The notes beneath the pieces were generated by a model. It was not told the origin of the DNA and searched no databases. It saw only the letters and a program-made list of their open reading frames with translations. From contig NZ_AUMH01000004.1 in NCBI RefSeq assembly GCF_000430585.1, positions 113,781-177,780 on the forward strand: a DNA stretch of 64,000 nucleotides, given 5' to 3'. How positions within the stretch are numbered: position 1 is the stretch's first letter; the number at the start of each line of letters is the position of its first letter. Position numbers and translations under genes: made by a program. The DNA comes from Alicyclobacillus herbarius DSM 13609. Its GTDB lineage: Bacteria; Bacillota; Bacilli; Alicyclobacillales; Alicyclobacillaceae. Positions 26,739-35,186 of this stretch are shown here, piece by piece.

Positions 26739-27515
26739 TCAGCACCCCCCTTCGCACGGGACGAGGGCTGTGCCGCGCACCGCGAGGCGGGTTCCGCTCG
26801 GGTGCGGGAAGGGGGCACCAGTGAGCACCGGATCGAACAAGTGGGCCAACACCGCCGCCACCTCTGCGGGGTCGGCCAGCCCGTCCGCAGTGGCGTCGGG
26901 ATCCGCCAACCGGTGCAGTTCGGTATCCATGTCACCGGGGTCGACGCTGTAGAGCGCCATGTGGTCCAGGTCGGTTTCACGGGCGAACGTCTTGGTGAAG
27001 AGATCGAGCGCGGCCTTCGATGCGCCGTACACCCCCCAGCCAGGGTACCCGGCTACGGCGGCATCGCTCGAGATGGCTAGACACAAGGAGTGCGGGCGCT
27101 CGGCCAGTAGCGGTAGCGCCTGTTGGAGCAGTAGAACAGGGGCAAACGCGTTCACTTCGAACACGGTGCGCAGGTTGACGATGTGCGTGTCGCGCAAAAA
27201 GGGCATCGGGATATCGCCGAGGGTGGACGCGCAAATCACAAGGGCATCGAGACGCCCGAAGCGGCGCACCACGTGCGATAGCCAAGTGTGACGAAACTGC
27301 GGGTCTGCTATATCCCCCGCCACGCCGTCGACGGGGCCGAGTGCCAACAACGACTCAACCACTTCCTGGAGCCGGCGCTCCCGGCGGGCGCACAACACCA
27401 CGGACAGGCCGCGGCGCAGCAGGACCTCTGCCAACGCCCGGCCCAGCCCGGCGCTACCGCCTGCGATGGCGACGACTGGGCAGTGCTCTACCGGATGACG
27501 AATCTCTTCACGCAT
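26739..27515 (-). CDS. short-chain dehydrogenase/reductase
   Basis: 258 residues. Rossmann start VVAIAGGSAGLGRALAEVL (GGSxGLG glycine motif), ADIADPQ-type segment, catalytic Ser in AISSDAAVAG and YGASK (Tyr/Lys pair), and VDPGDMDTEL after the active site. NAD(P)-dependent oxidoreductase of classical type; substrate unknown. The start ATG at 27515 has GAGGAGG 9 nt upstream; the longer frame is rejected. It is the first gene of a two-gene operon with the QueA-like gene. Confidence 0.88.
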   Translation of the reverse strand: MREEIRHPVEHCPVVAIAGGSAGLGRALAEVLLRRGLSVVLCARRERRLQEVVESLLALGPVDGVAGDIADPQFRHTWLSHVVRRFGRLDALVICASTLGDIPMPFLRDTHIVNLRTVFEVNAFAPVLLLQQALPLLAERPHSLCLAISSDAAVAGYPGWGVYGASKAALDLFTKTFARETDLDHMALYSVDPGDMDTELHRLADPDATADGLADPAEVAAVLAHLFDPVLTGAPFPHPSGTRLAVRGTALVPCEGGC

Positions 27516-27705
27516 GACCAAACGCCTCCTCGCGGCCACTTTGGCCAGAATGTTCCTTCTGACCAAAGCGTACGGCGAGGAGATGACTGCTACATCGGCC
27601 ACCGGTCATACAACGGCTCGACCAATGGTCCTACGACCTTCAACCTATGACCTGCAGCCGAGGTCAGAACCTTGAGGTCACACGGCATGCAAGGGGATAC
27701 GTCCT

Positions 27706-28524
27706 TCAAGCCGCCAACCGGCGCGGGAACAGAATTGAGGCCAAAAGCAGCATGAGCGCACCCGCACCGACGAGCACTGCCCAATCCAACCAAAGGTGAG
27801 CGCTGGTGCCGAGCAACAGACCGCGCAGTCCGTCCACCAGGTAGCTCATCGGATTGATGGTGGCCACCACGCGCAGCCAGACGGGCATGATGTGAATCGG
27901 ATATAGTGCATTTGACGAGAAGAACAGCGGCATGGTGATGACCTGGCCGATGCCCATCATGCGCTCGCGGGTCCGCAGGAGCGCCGCCAGGACCATCGAC
28001 ATCCCGGCGAAAAAGGCGGATCCCAGGATGAGCGTGACCAGCACGCCAATCAGGTCCCAGCCCAAGCGCAGGTGTACGCCGACCACGATTGCCAGCAGAA
28101 CAACAATGATGCCCTGTCCAATGGCGCGGACTGAGGCGCCGAGCATCTTCCCCAGCACCAGGGCCGAGCGGCGCATGGGGGACGAGAGAAACTTCTGCAA
28201 GAGACCCATATCCCGTTCCCATATAATCGCGATCCCATAGAAAATCGAGATAAAGGTGATGGACTGCGACAAGATGCCTGGCGTCAAAAATGCCATATAA
28301 CTGACGCCCCCGGTCGGGATGGCCCGTAGGCGACCAAACGCCTGGCCAAACACCAGCAGCCAAAGCGCCGGCTGGACCGCACGCATCAAGAGTTCCGACG
28401 GGTCCTGACGGAGCTTGCGCACCTCCAACTCCACGATGGTCAGGGCGTGCACCATATACAACCAAGCTGTCCGCCAAGGCGAATCAGCCCAGGCGGCGCG
28501 CGGTGCGACGGCTTCTTGAGACAT
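27706..28524 (-). CDS. ABC-2 type transporter permease (DrrB-like)
   Basis: 272 residues with six membrane segments: an N-terminal amphipathic region (VELEVRKLRQDPSELLMRAVQPALWLLVFG), and the ABC-2 signature near the end (NALYPIHIMPVWLRVVATINPMSYLVDGLRGLL). With the upstream ATPase it makes a daunorubicin-resistance-type exporter. The start ATG 28524 has GGGAGGAGGG upstream and lies 41 nt inside the ATPase gene, so translation is coupled. Confidence 0.9.
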   Translation of the reverse strand: MSQEAVAPRAAWADSPWRTAWLYMVHALTIVELEVRKLRQDPSELLMRAVQPALWLLVFGQAFGRLRAIPTGGVSYMAFLTPGILSQSITFISIFYGIAIIWERDMGLLQKFLSSPMRRSALVLGKMLGASVRAIGQGIIVVLLAIVVGVHLRLGWDLIGVLVTLILGSAFFAGMSMVLAALLRTRERMMGIGQVITMPLFFSSNALYPIHIMPVWLRVVATINPMSYLVDGLRGLLLGTSAHLWLDWAVLVGAGALMLLLASILFPRRLAA

Positions 28525-29296
28525 CGCGCATCCCTCCTCCCTGCGGTTCAAAGGCGCCGGCAAAGTGTACGAAAATGTCATCCAACGTAGCGTCCGACTT
28601 GCCCATCTGCGCCCGTAGTTCCTCCACGGAACCGAGCGCTGCCACCTGTCCGCGGCTCATAATGGCAATGCGTCCGCAAAGCTGTTCCGCCTCGTCCATG
28701 TAGTGAGTGGTCAGGAGAATGGTCATCCCGTGCTCCCGACGCAGCTGCTCAATGTGCTCCCAGACCCCCTTGCGCGCAACCGGATCGAGCCCAACCGTGG
28801 GTTCATCCAAAAACAGGACCTGGGGGCGGTGTAGAATCGCCTGGCCGATTTCCAGCCGGCGAATCATCCCGCCGGAGTACGTCCGCACGCGGCGATGAGC
28901 GGCGTCCTCGAGGCCAATGAGAGCTAGGGTCTGCGGGATGCGCTGCCGCCGCTCCGCGCGGGTCAAGCCGTACAGTTTCGAAAAGATGAGAAGATTCTCG
29001 TACCCGGTCAGTGCACCGTCCACCGACAGCGCCTGCGGCACGTAACCAATCGATGCCCGCACCCGCGTCGGCGACGTCGCCAGGTCCCAGCCCGCGATGC
29101 GGACACGGCCATTATCCGGCTTGAGCAGCGTGGTCAGCATCTTGATGGTGGTCGATTTCCCAGCCCCATTGGGCCCCAACAGACCAAAACACTCCCCCGC
29201 GGAGACCGTGAAACTGACGTCGTTGACCGCACGCACCTCGCCAAACTGTTTCGACAGGTGTTCCACCACAATGGCGTCCCCACTTGGCGTAGTCAC
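28484..29296 (-). CDS. ABC transporter ATP-binding protein (DrrA-like)
   Basis: 270 residues. Walker A GPNGAGKSTT, Q-loop in IGYVPQALS, signature YSGGMIRRLEIGQ, Walker B VLFLDEPTVGLDP, H-loop TTHYMDEAEQL, and the DrrA-type C-terminal region with MGKSDATLDDIFVHFAG. Powers export of drugs or lipids with the DrrB-like permease. Starts by ATGA overlap with the marR gene and overlaps drrB by 41 nt, a tightly packed three-gene operon. Confidence 0.94.
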   Translation of the reverse strand: MTTPSGDAIVVEHLSKQFGEVRAVNDVSFTVSAGECFGLLGPNGAGKSTTIKMLTTLLKPDNGRVRIAGWDLATSPTRVRASIGYVPQALSVDGALTGYENLLIFSKLYGLTRAERRQRIPQTLALIGLEDAAHRRVRTYSGGMIRRLEIGQAILHRPQVLFLDEPTVGLDPVARKGVWEHIEQLRREHGMTILLTTHYMDEAEQLCGRIAIMSRGQVAALGSVEELRAQMGKSDATLDDIFVHFAGAFEPQGGGMRDVSRSRRTARRLG

Positions 29297-29796
29297 GTCG
29301 CATCTCCTCCTTCATCTCGGGTCAATCCGCTCGTTTCGCCTCCGCTTCCACCTTCTGTTCCACCTTCGCGCACAAATCGGGCCAGTTTGCTCATCAGATG
29401 GGTCAGCTGATCCTGCTCTTCGGCGGTCAACTGAGCAAACGGCTGGCGCAGGCGGGTGAGCCAAATGGACTCCACCTGACGGATGACCTGTAGACCGAGT
29501 TCGGTCAGACGGACCTGCTTAATCCGCGAATCCGCCTCCGCCGCTTCTCGTTGTACGTAGCCGACCTTCTCGAGCCTATCCAACATCTGGGACATCGTGC
29601 TGGGTCGCACGTTTAGCCGTTCTGCCAGCTCCCCCACCATGCACCCGGGGTGTTTGTGAACGTGGCGCAGAATCATCCACTGCACACGCGTAATGTTGAC
29701 CCCCCCTTGCGCCAGGGATCCTTTGCGCAAGGCCCGATTCACCGCCTGAAACGACTCAAACAACCGTTCCAGGCGAGCATCGTCTTCTCTCGTCAT
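29293..29796 (-). CDS. MarR-family transcriptional regulator
   Basis: 167 residues. Winged helix in the centre: VNITRVQWMILRHVHKHPG, MVGELAERLNVRPSTMSQMLDRLEKVGYVQRE, DSRIKQVRLTELG. The C-terminal tail is Gly/Ser rich. ATG 29796 has AAAGGAGG upstream. It leads the drrA-drrB operon and probably represses it, releasing DNA when a phenolic or lipophilic ligand binds. The promoter at 29851-29879 is the presumed site of action. Confidence 0.92.
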   Translation of the reverse strand: MTREDDARLERLFESFQAVNRALRKGSLAQGGVNITRVQWMILRHVHKHPGCMVGELAERLNVRPSTMSQMLDRLEKVGYVQREAAEADSRIKQVRLTELGLQVIRQVESIWLTRLRQPFAQLTAEEQDQLTHLMSKLARFVREGGTEGGSGGETSGLTRDEGGDAT

Positions 29797-29850
29797 CGGG
29801 CTCCTCCTTTCATATGACCCGCAACTTGTCACCGTTTGCTTGCATTATAT

Positions 29851-29879
29851 TATATAGCGACACTAAATAAATGCGACAA
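29851..29879 (-). promoter_or_regulatory. promoter of the marR-drrA-drrB operon
   Basis: Read on the minus strand: TTGTCG (-35), 17 nt, TATATA (-10), about 55 nt upstream of the marR ATG. Short TGTCG motifs recur around it (within 29857-29895), including GTGTCG and its complement, and could be MarR contacts. Confidence 0.5.
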
Positions 29880-30002
29880 GTGTCGCGACGTGTCGTGGCA
29901 CGGTTTGAACCCGTGTTTGATGCCGCGATTTGTTTTCCTCTGGACGTGGCAAGGACGGAGTAGTACGCTTAGCGCAAGAGCGCCAAGAAGGGGGCGGGAT
30001 CA

Positions 30003-30263
30003 GTGGATGCGTCCTGGTTGTCACTACTGACCCTATTCCCCGTGTTTTTCGGGCTGGGTTTGCACCTTTGGCACTCGCATCGACGGGTCCCTGCACGTGT
30101 TACGGCGCTGCAGACCAAGTATGACTGGCGCCCCTACCCTAGCGATTATTCCATGGAAATCCGCCCCATCCTGCGTATGCTGCGCGCAGTCCGGCGCAAG
30201 CTGACAGGTTCTGGTGACGATGAACCTCCTCTCACTATGGCTGGCCACACCGCGCGCGTTTGA
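30003..30263 (+). CDS. small protein with N-terminal membrane helix
   Basis: 86 residues. One N-terminal hydrophobic helix (LSLLTLFPVFFGLGLHLW) then a basic cytoplasmic tail with YDWRPYPSDYSMEIRPIL. GTG start at 30003 behind GGGGGCGGG. First of a plus-strand series with the YidC-like peptide, the APH-like kinase and R2lox, separated by about 100 nt from the next. No family recognised; the low complexity leaves some doubt that it is translated. Confidence 0.45.
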   Translation: MDASWLSLLTLFPVFFGLGLHLWHSHRRVPARVTALQTKYDWRPYPSDYSMEIRPILRMLRAVRRKLTGSGDDEPPLTMAGHTARV

Positions 30264-30361
30264 ACCAGACGCGCTGCAATGAGTACAAGGCGTGTGTCGG
30301 TGTCTTGTCTCGCTTGTCCACACCCTTGGCCATGCACAGATGAAGGAGGACTGAAGATTCT

Positions 30362-30553
30362 ATGTATAACCTCATTGAACACTTCCTACAGGCGGTGTTG
30401 GCCGCCATAGCAGGTTTTACACATGATTGGGGATTGGCGATTGTTCTCCTGACGGCTGCGGTGGCCCTCTACTACGTAACGTCCGGGCTCTGGAGCGCGG
30501 GTGAACGCGGCCTGTTGGGACGTCTCTATAAACCGGTCGTGACTGCCGCCTAG
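30362..30553 (+). CDS. 63-aa membrane peptide resembling the first helix of YidC/Oxa1
   Basis: The segment FTHDWGLAIVLLTAAVALYYV matches the pattern with which YidC/Oxa1 insertases begin their first conserved helix (N/D-W-G-x-A-I-x-x-L-T-x-x-V), but the protein ends 22 residues later, so the insertase core is absent. A first short helix precedes it. ATG 30362 has AAGGAGG 13 nt upstream. It may be a membrane-protein fragment or a genuine small protein; it lies 79 nt before the APH-like gene. Confidence 0.5.
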   Translation: MYNLIEHFLQAVLAAIAGFTHDWGLAIVLLTAAVALYYVTSGLWSAGERGLLGRLYKPVVTAA

Positions 30554-30632
30554 TTTTGCAGGTATTGCGCGCTATTCCTGCCGGACGAATCGTCGGCTGA
30601 GGATGTCGACGCATCCCGGGGAGGTGCAAGAA

Positions 30633-31625
30633 ATGAACCAACTCACAGGAAAACTGGACTGGCAATCCATTGCGACCGCGCTGGGTTTAGGGCGAGCGCG
30701 CGTCCGTCCGGTGGCAGAAACCGCTCAGGCCACCGTGGTTCGGCTCGTCCCTGAATCGGGCCTGTCGCGAGACCCGCGTCAAGCCGTGATTGTGAAAGCC
30801 TCACGCAATCACGCCGCTGTAGCACGCGAGGCGATGCTGTATGAGCGTCTGGTTCAGCACCTCCCCGTCTCTGCGCCAAAGGTCCTCTCCGCCGGCAACG
30901 TAAGCGCCTACGCGTGGATTGCCTATCACGACGATGGTCTTCTGCCCATCACCCGGCGCCGGCACGGGATCCTGCGAGCGGTTCAGGCGGCAGCCCGCCT
31001 TCATCAGACACCCCTTCCCGCACAAGCGGAAGGGGTGGAACTGGTCTCACATACGCCCAGGTGGGATGAAGTGCTGCAAGAAACATGCCGTATCGATCCG
31101 GACGTATTCACGGCAGCGATGGCCCGTTCTGGGTGGTCGGGAACCGCCCGGCGAGCGGTGCGGTGTATGCACCGAGAGCTGGCAGTGTGGGGGGAATCCT
31201 GGGCGGCGCATCCACGCGTCCTCTGCCACGGCGACCTGCACCTGGGTAACCTGATGTGGTCGCGGCAAACCCGTCAACCAATCTTGATTGACTGGGAATA
31301 CACTCACCTCGACTGCGACTACTTTGACTTGTTTCAACTGTTGGACGCAACCAGCCCGACGACGCCACTTAGGCGGCCTGTAAGTCGCTGGCGGGTACTG
31401 CAGGCATACGTGAAGGCCAGACCCGATTTGCCCCCCCGCGCCGCAGCCTGGGTGCGTAGCTACCTGCAGTTCGCTGCCCTGCATTTGCTCTGGATTGCGA
31501 GACTCATTCAGCAAGACTGGGCAGATGGACGCTTCCCGGAACATGAGCTGAGGCGGCAGGAGCGGGAGACCTACGCGGGTCTCGTCTCGTTGGCCCGCGA
31601 TATGAGGCGACTAGAAAGGAGTTGA
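30633..31625 (+). CDS. aminoglycoside phosphotransferase (APH)-family kinase
   Basis: 330 residues. Kinase-like fold: an N-lobe with VIVKASRNHAAVAREAMLYERL (Lys/Glu pair), and the C-lobe catalytic block VLCHGDLHLGNLMW (HGDxxxxN) followed by ILIDWEYTHLDCDYFDL (metal-binding D). APH-family proteins phosphorylate small hydroxylated molecules such as antibiotics, choline or sugars. ATG 30633 has GGGAGGTG upstream. Only 6 nt separate it from R2lox, implying co-transcription and a functional link. The substrate is not known. Confidence 0.86.
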   Translation: MNQLTGKLDWQSIATALGLGRARVRPVAETAQATVVRLVPESGLSRDPRQAVIVKASRNHAAVAREAMLYERLVQHLPVSAPKVLSAGNVSAYAWIAYHDDGLLPITRRRHGILRAVQAAARLHQTPLPAQAEGVELVSHTPRWDEVLQETCRIDPDVFTAAMARSGWSGTARRAVRCMHRELAVWGESWAAHPRVLCHGDLHLGNLMWSRQTRQPILIDWEYTHLDCDYFDLFQLLDATSPTTPLRRPVSRWRVLQAYVKARPDLPPRAAAWVRSYLQFAALHLLWIARLIQQDWADGRFPEHELRRQERETYAGLVSLARDMRRLERS

Positions 31626-31631
31626 TGGGAA

Positions 31632-32519
31632 ATGCGTAATCGTATGATTACGACGAGTCCGTCTGGTTTAAAGAAGGATATCCTTCCGTATCGGTTATAC
31701 GAAAAGGCGAAACGCCTGGGGGTTTGGAACCCAAGAGACCTCGATTTCACGCAAGACAAGAAGGACTGGGAAGACCTGACCAATGAACAACGTGGTAGCA
31801 TCCTAGGCCTCATCTCCAAGTTCCAAGCCGGTGAAGAGGCTGTGACGCTCGATTTGCTTCCCTTGATGATGGCGATAGCGCGAGAAGGACGACTTGAGGA
31901 AGAGATGTTCCTGACGACCTTTCTTTTCGAAGAAGCCAAGCATACGGAGTTCTTTAGATTGGTGCTGGATGTGCTCGACATCCACGATGACCTGTCTGCA
32001 TTTCACACACCCACGCACCGCAAGGTTTTTTATGAAATCCTTCCTGAAACCATGCAGAAGTTGATTCACGATCCGTCTCCGCAAGCGCTGGCAGACGCCT
32101 CGGTTGTGTACAACATGTTTGTGGAAGGGATGCTCGCGGAAACCGGGTACTTTGCGTTCTCCAAAATATTTGAGAACAGTGACAAAATGCCTGGATTACG
32201 AAGGGGAATTGCTTACCTGAAGCGCGATGAATCACGGCACATCGCATACGGAACATTTCTGTTGCAGCGGCTGATCGTTGTGCAACCCTCTTTGTACGAC
32301 TTCATTGAGCAGCGAATGAATGAACTTCTCCCGCTGGCCATGTCCATCAACCAGGAATCCATGGCAGTTCACGACACAGTCGACAGCTCAAACGACAGCC
32401 TTATTATGGATTACGCTAAGCAGCAATATCAGCTTCGACTTGAAAAATTGCAAAGGGCCAAGACGCACACAATCGAAGAACTTTATCAAATGCCAGAGGA
32501 TTTGCTGGGCGTCCTTTGA
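31632..32519 (+). CDS. R2-like ligand-binding oxidase (R2lox)
   Basis: 295 residues, ferritin-like four-helix fold with a Mn/Fe site. All ligand positions of characterised R2lox proteins can be found: E68, E101, H104, E165, E200, H203, plus V71 and Y160, the residues that form the Val-Tyr ether cross-link. These sit in FQAGEEAVTLDL, FLFEEAKHTEFF, VVYNMFVEGMLAE and LKRDESRHIAYG. The family oxidises a bound fatty-acid-like ligand or substrate; its physiological role is unknown. No ribonucleotide reductase R1 gene is adjacent. AAAGGAG precedes the ATG. Forms a pair with the APH-like kinase. Confidence 0.92.
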   Translation: MRNRMITTSPSGLKKDILPYRLYEKAKRLGVWNPRDLDFTQDKKDWEDLTNEQRGSILGLISKFQAGEEAVTLDLLPLMMAIAREGRLEEEMFLTTFLFEEAKHTEFFRLVLDVLDIHDDLSAFHTPTHRKVFYEILPETMQKLIHDPSPQALADASVVYNMFVEGMLAETGYFAFSKIFENSDKMPGLRRGIAYLKRDESRHIAYGTFLLQRLIVVQPSLYDFIEQRMNELLPLAMSINQESMAVHDTVDSSNDSLIMDYAKQQYQLRLEKLQRAKTHTIEELYQMPEDLLGVL

Positions 32520-32564
32520 CAACTATCCATCAGAATCGGTCGAGCGACGGGCCAACATACAAAA

Positions 32565-32600
32565 GCCACCGGGGGCGTTTTAAGCATCCCTCCCGGTGGC
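32565..32600 (-). terminator. Rho-independent terminator of the nitroreductase gene
   Basis: GCCACCGGG/CCCGGTGGC, 9 bp, 18-nt loop, followed on the minus strand by TTTTGT. It lies 88 nt past the nitroreductase stop and may also stop the convergent R2lox transcript. Confidence 0.7.
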
Positions 32601-32687
32601 TGCGAGTTCCCCCGATTTTAAGTCAACGGACGGACGGCGGGCCGTCCCCTCTCGTGGGCACTTCGGGTACGATGTATTCGGAGGCCG

Positions 32688-33302
32688 TTAACGGAAGACT
32701 TTCACCCGCTCCGACAACGGCTGGAAGTCCTTTTCACCGGCCGGGGCGGTCGGCTTGCCAAACGGCATCTGGGCAATCAGCTTCCATGTCTCCGGTAAGT
32801 TCCACTCCGCCTTGACCTGTTCGTCAATCAGCGGATTGTAGTGCTGCAGGCTGGCCCCGAGACCCGCAGCCTCCAGCCCCATCCAGATGACGAGTTGGTG
32901 CATCGCGTTGGTATGCTCCGACCAGACGGGGAAGTTATCCTGATACAACGGAAACTGCTTCTGCAGTGACTCGACCACGATTTGGTCCTCAAAGAACAGA
33001 ACCGTGCCATAGCCCTGGCGAAAGCTGTTCATCTTCTGTTCGGTGGATGAAAACTGGTCGGCCGGGACGACCGCTCGCAGGACCTCCTTGGTGATGTCCC
33101 ACAGGCGATCATGCTGCTGGCCCAGCAAGAGCACTACGCGTGTACTTTGCGAGTTAAACGCAGACGGCGTATGTTTCACCGCCTCCTCGACAATCTCCTG
33201 AATCTCCTGGTCCGAAATCGGCGATTCCTTGCTGATCCCGTAGATGGATCGCCGCTCGCGCAAAGCAGTGAACAGGTCCTTTGTCACAGTTGCTGTTGTC
33301 AT
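32688..33302 (-). CDS. nitroreductase-family flavoprotein
   Basis: 204 residues. Typical start: LFTALRERRSIYGIS (FMN phosphate-binding RRS), VKHTPSAFNSQSTRVVLL (SAFNSQ FMN contact), and LEAAGLGASLQHYNP with QMPFGKP near the C-terminus. Such enzymes are FMN-dependent NAD(P)H oxidoreductases, close to the YdgI/HBN1 type. ATG 33302 has AGGGAGTGGAG upstream. Monocistronic, convergent with R2lox. Confidence 0.9.
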   Translation of the reverse strand: MTTATVTKDLFTALRERRSIYGISKESPISDQEIQEIVEEAVKHTPSAFNSQSTRVVLLLGQQHDRLWDITKEVLRAVVPADQFSSTEQKMNSFRQGYGTVLFFEDQIVVESLQKQFPLYQDNFPVWSEHTNAMHQLVIWMGLEAAGLGASLQHYNPLIDEQVKAEWNLPETWKLIAQMPFGKPTAPAGEKDFQPLSERVKVFR

Positions 33303-33546
33303 TTTCTCCACTCCCTCTATCTCTGTGGCTAGGGACAAACCAATTGTACATTACTCACTATACGTAAGTCAAAGCCACAAACCACAGATGAATGGAGCCC
33401 GCTCCAACGACGTCGACAAATAGGGACGACCCGTTCATAGAATGGGCTGGCTTACGTACCCCTATGTGCTGACGATCCGCCAGTATCTGGATGCTCTGCC
33501 ACCCTGACCGGCATCTCCAGCCAGCGGACCCCCGAAACCCGCAAAA

Positions 33547-34938
33547 CTACACCGAGGCGTTGGGTGTGGGAGTCTGTTCGATGGACGGGGTCGCCATCCC
33601 CTGCGACTTGGTGAGGATAAGTTCCCAGCGAATGGACAGATATCGCCAAAAGTTGGCCACCGCGATGCCGACAATTAAGGTGCAAAGCGCCAACCAGGCG
33701 CCTGCTTGACCCCAGTGCAATACACTTGTCACGACAATGGTCATCGGAATAAACAGCAGCCAGTTGAGAATGAGTGACATCCGGAACAAAAAGGTGGTAT
33801 CGCCGACGCCGCGTAATCCGCCCGAAAGGATGATGCCCGCGCCATCAAACAATTGAATGAAAGAAGCGATGTGAATCAACGAAACCGCTAAGAGCGCCAC
33901 GCGCACGTTGGCCGTGTAGATGTGCGCCGCCGGCAGCGCAAACAGCCACAAGCAAACCGAAAATGCCGCCATGAACATCAGGCCGAGAAGCACGGTGTGC
34001 AGACCGACCCTCTTTGCTGCGTGCGGTTGGCCGCGGCCAATCTCCTGACCGACGGCGATGGTCGCCGCCATGCCGAAGCCGTTAGCCGGCATGAAGCCCA
34101 GCGACAGGATATTGAGGGCAATCTCGTTCGCAGCAATCGCGTCCGTCCCCAGCCGTGTGATGCAGGAGGTAAACACAAGCATTCCGAGACTCATGGATAG
34201 CTCCATGACGCTCAGCTTTACGCTTTCTCCCATCACCAGCTTCGTTTGGGCACGCGTAATGCGCTGCCACACGCGGGTTTGAAAACGGTCATGATAGAAG
34301 CCGTAGTAGACCACGGCGCTGGCCGCAAAACCGAGAAACTCGGTTATCACCATGCTCCAACCGGCACCCGCGAGACCAAGGGCAGGGAAACCGAAGTGCC
34401 CGTACGTAAGACTGTAGGTCAAACTAATCAAAAGAACGCTGGTCGCCACGGAGATGTACATGGGCGTCTTCGTGTCGCCCACACCCCGCATGTACGCGTA
34501 GAATACGTTGGTTAAAAGCGTAAAGGAAAAGGCCAAAAAGCGCGTTTGTAAATAAGGTGTCCCGAGTCCGGCCAGGGAATGGTTCACCCCCATGGCGAGG
34601 AGAATCGGATGCGGTGCAAAGAAACTGACGACAACTAAGCAAACCGACAGGCAGGCCGACAGAACCAGAGCAATCTGCGTCCGCTGGTTGCCCTCTTTCA
34701 TGGTCTGTTCGCCGTAGTTTTGCGAAACCAGGTAGTTCACCGATTCGTTCAGCCCGGCGAACAAGGCCCAGGTGTTGTACATCAGAATGTTGCTGACACC
34801 CACGATGGCAATGGCGCCCGGTCCTAACCGGCCGACCATGACCAAGGTAATCATGCCCGTCAGCGTCATCGACGAAAACGTGGCAATGGACGGCAGCGCC
34901 AGTCTGAGAATCTGCAGCCAAAGCTGAACTATGTTCAC
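33547..34938 (-). CDS. MATE-family efflux transporter (NorM-like)
   Basis: About 463 residues with 12 membrane segments in two related halves. N-terminal ALPSIATFSSMTLTGMITLVMVGRLG and the second-half ELSMSLGMLVFTSCITRLGTDAIAANEIA are the corresponding MATE repeats; GLNESVNYLVSQNYGEQ and GMAATIAVGQEIGRGQP hold the conserved Gln/Gly residues. Exports cationic drugs or metabolites by Na+ or H+ antiport. The start is uncertain: GTG at 34938 after GGGGTGGGG is preferred over TTG at 34974. Confidence 0.9.
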   Translation of the reverse strand: MNIVQLWLQILRLALPSIATFSSMTLTGMITLVMVGRLGPGAIAIVGVSNILMYNTWALFAGLNESVNYLVSQNYGEQTMKEGNQRTQIALVLSACLSVCLVVVSFFAPHPILLAMGVNHSLAGLGTPYLQTRFLAFSFTLLTNVFYAYMRGVGDTKTPMYISVATSVLLISLTYSLTYGHFGFPALGLAGAGWSMVITEFLGFAASAVVYYGFYHDRFQTRVWQRITRAQTKLVMGESVKLSVMELSMSLGMLVFTSCITRLGTDAIAANEIALNILSLGFMPANGFGMAATIAVGQEIGRGQPHAAKRVGLHTVLLGLMFMAAFSVCLWLFALPAAHIYTANVRVALLAVSLIHIASFIQLFDGAGIILSGGLRGVGDTTFLFRMSLILNWLLFIPMTIVVTSVLHWGQAGAWLALCTLIVGIAVANFWRYLSIRWELILTKSQGMATPSIEQTPTPNASV

Positions 34939-35080
34939 CCATACCCCACCCCGTAATCGACACCCCGTCGTCAAATCGCTCCCATCTTATCACGGATGGC
35001 CTGGTTGAGAATACGGATTTCTCGTCCATGTCGGTCGAAAAATCCATCGCTGAAAAAGAAAAGTGCTCGAGCGAAAACAA

Positions 35081-35120
35081 AGGGGGGCTCCTTCATCCGT
35101 CCTGGTCCTGGAGGCCCCCT
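35081..35120 (-). terminator. terminator of the glycan gene cluster
   Basis: Arms at 35081-35091 and 35110-35120 pair over 11 bp with one mismatch (AGGGGGGCTCC against GGAGGCCCCCT). The minus strand continues TTTGTTTTCG, a T-rich tail, about 70 nt after the stop at 35187. Confidence 0.75.
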
Positions 35121-35186
35121 GCTGACGTAAGCCCAAGCATAACCGCTTATGCATATCCTGGAAAACCGATAAGACCGCGATGGGCG

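Noticed and set aside
31632..32519. Ribonucleotide reductase small subunit
   Set aside because: The Val-Tyr cross-link residues and absence of an R1 gene point to R2lox instead.
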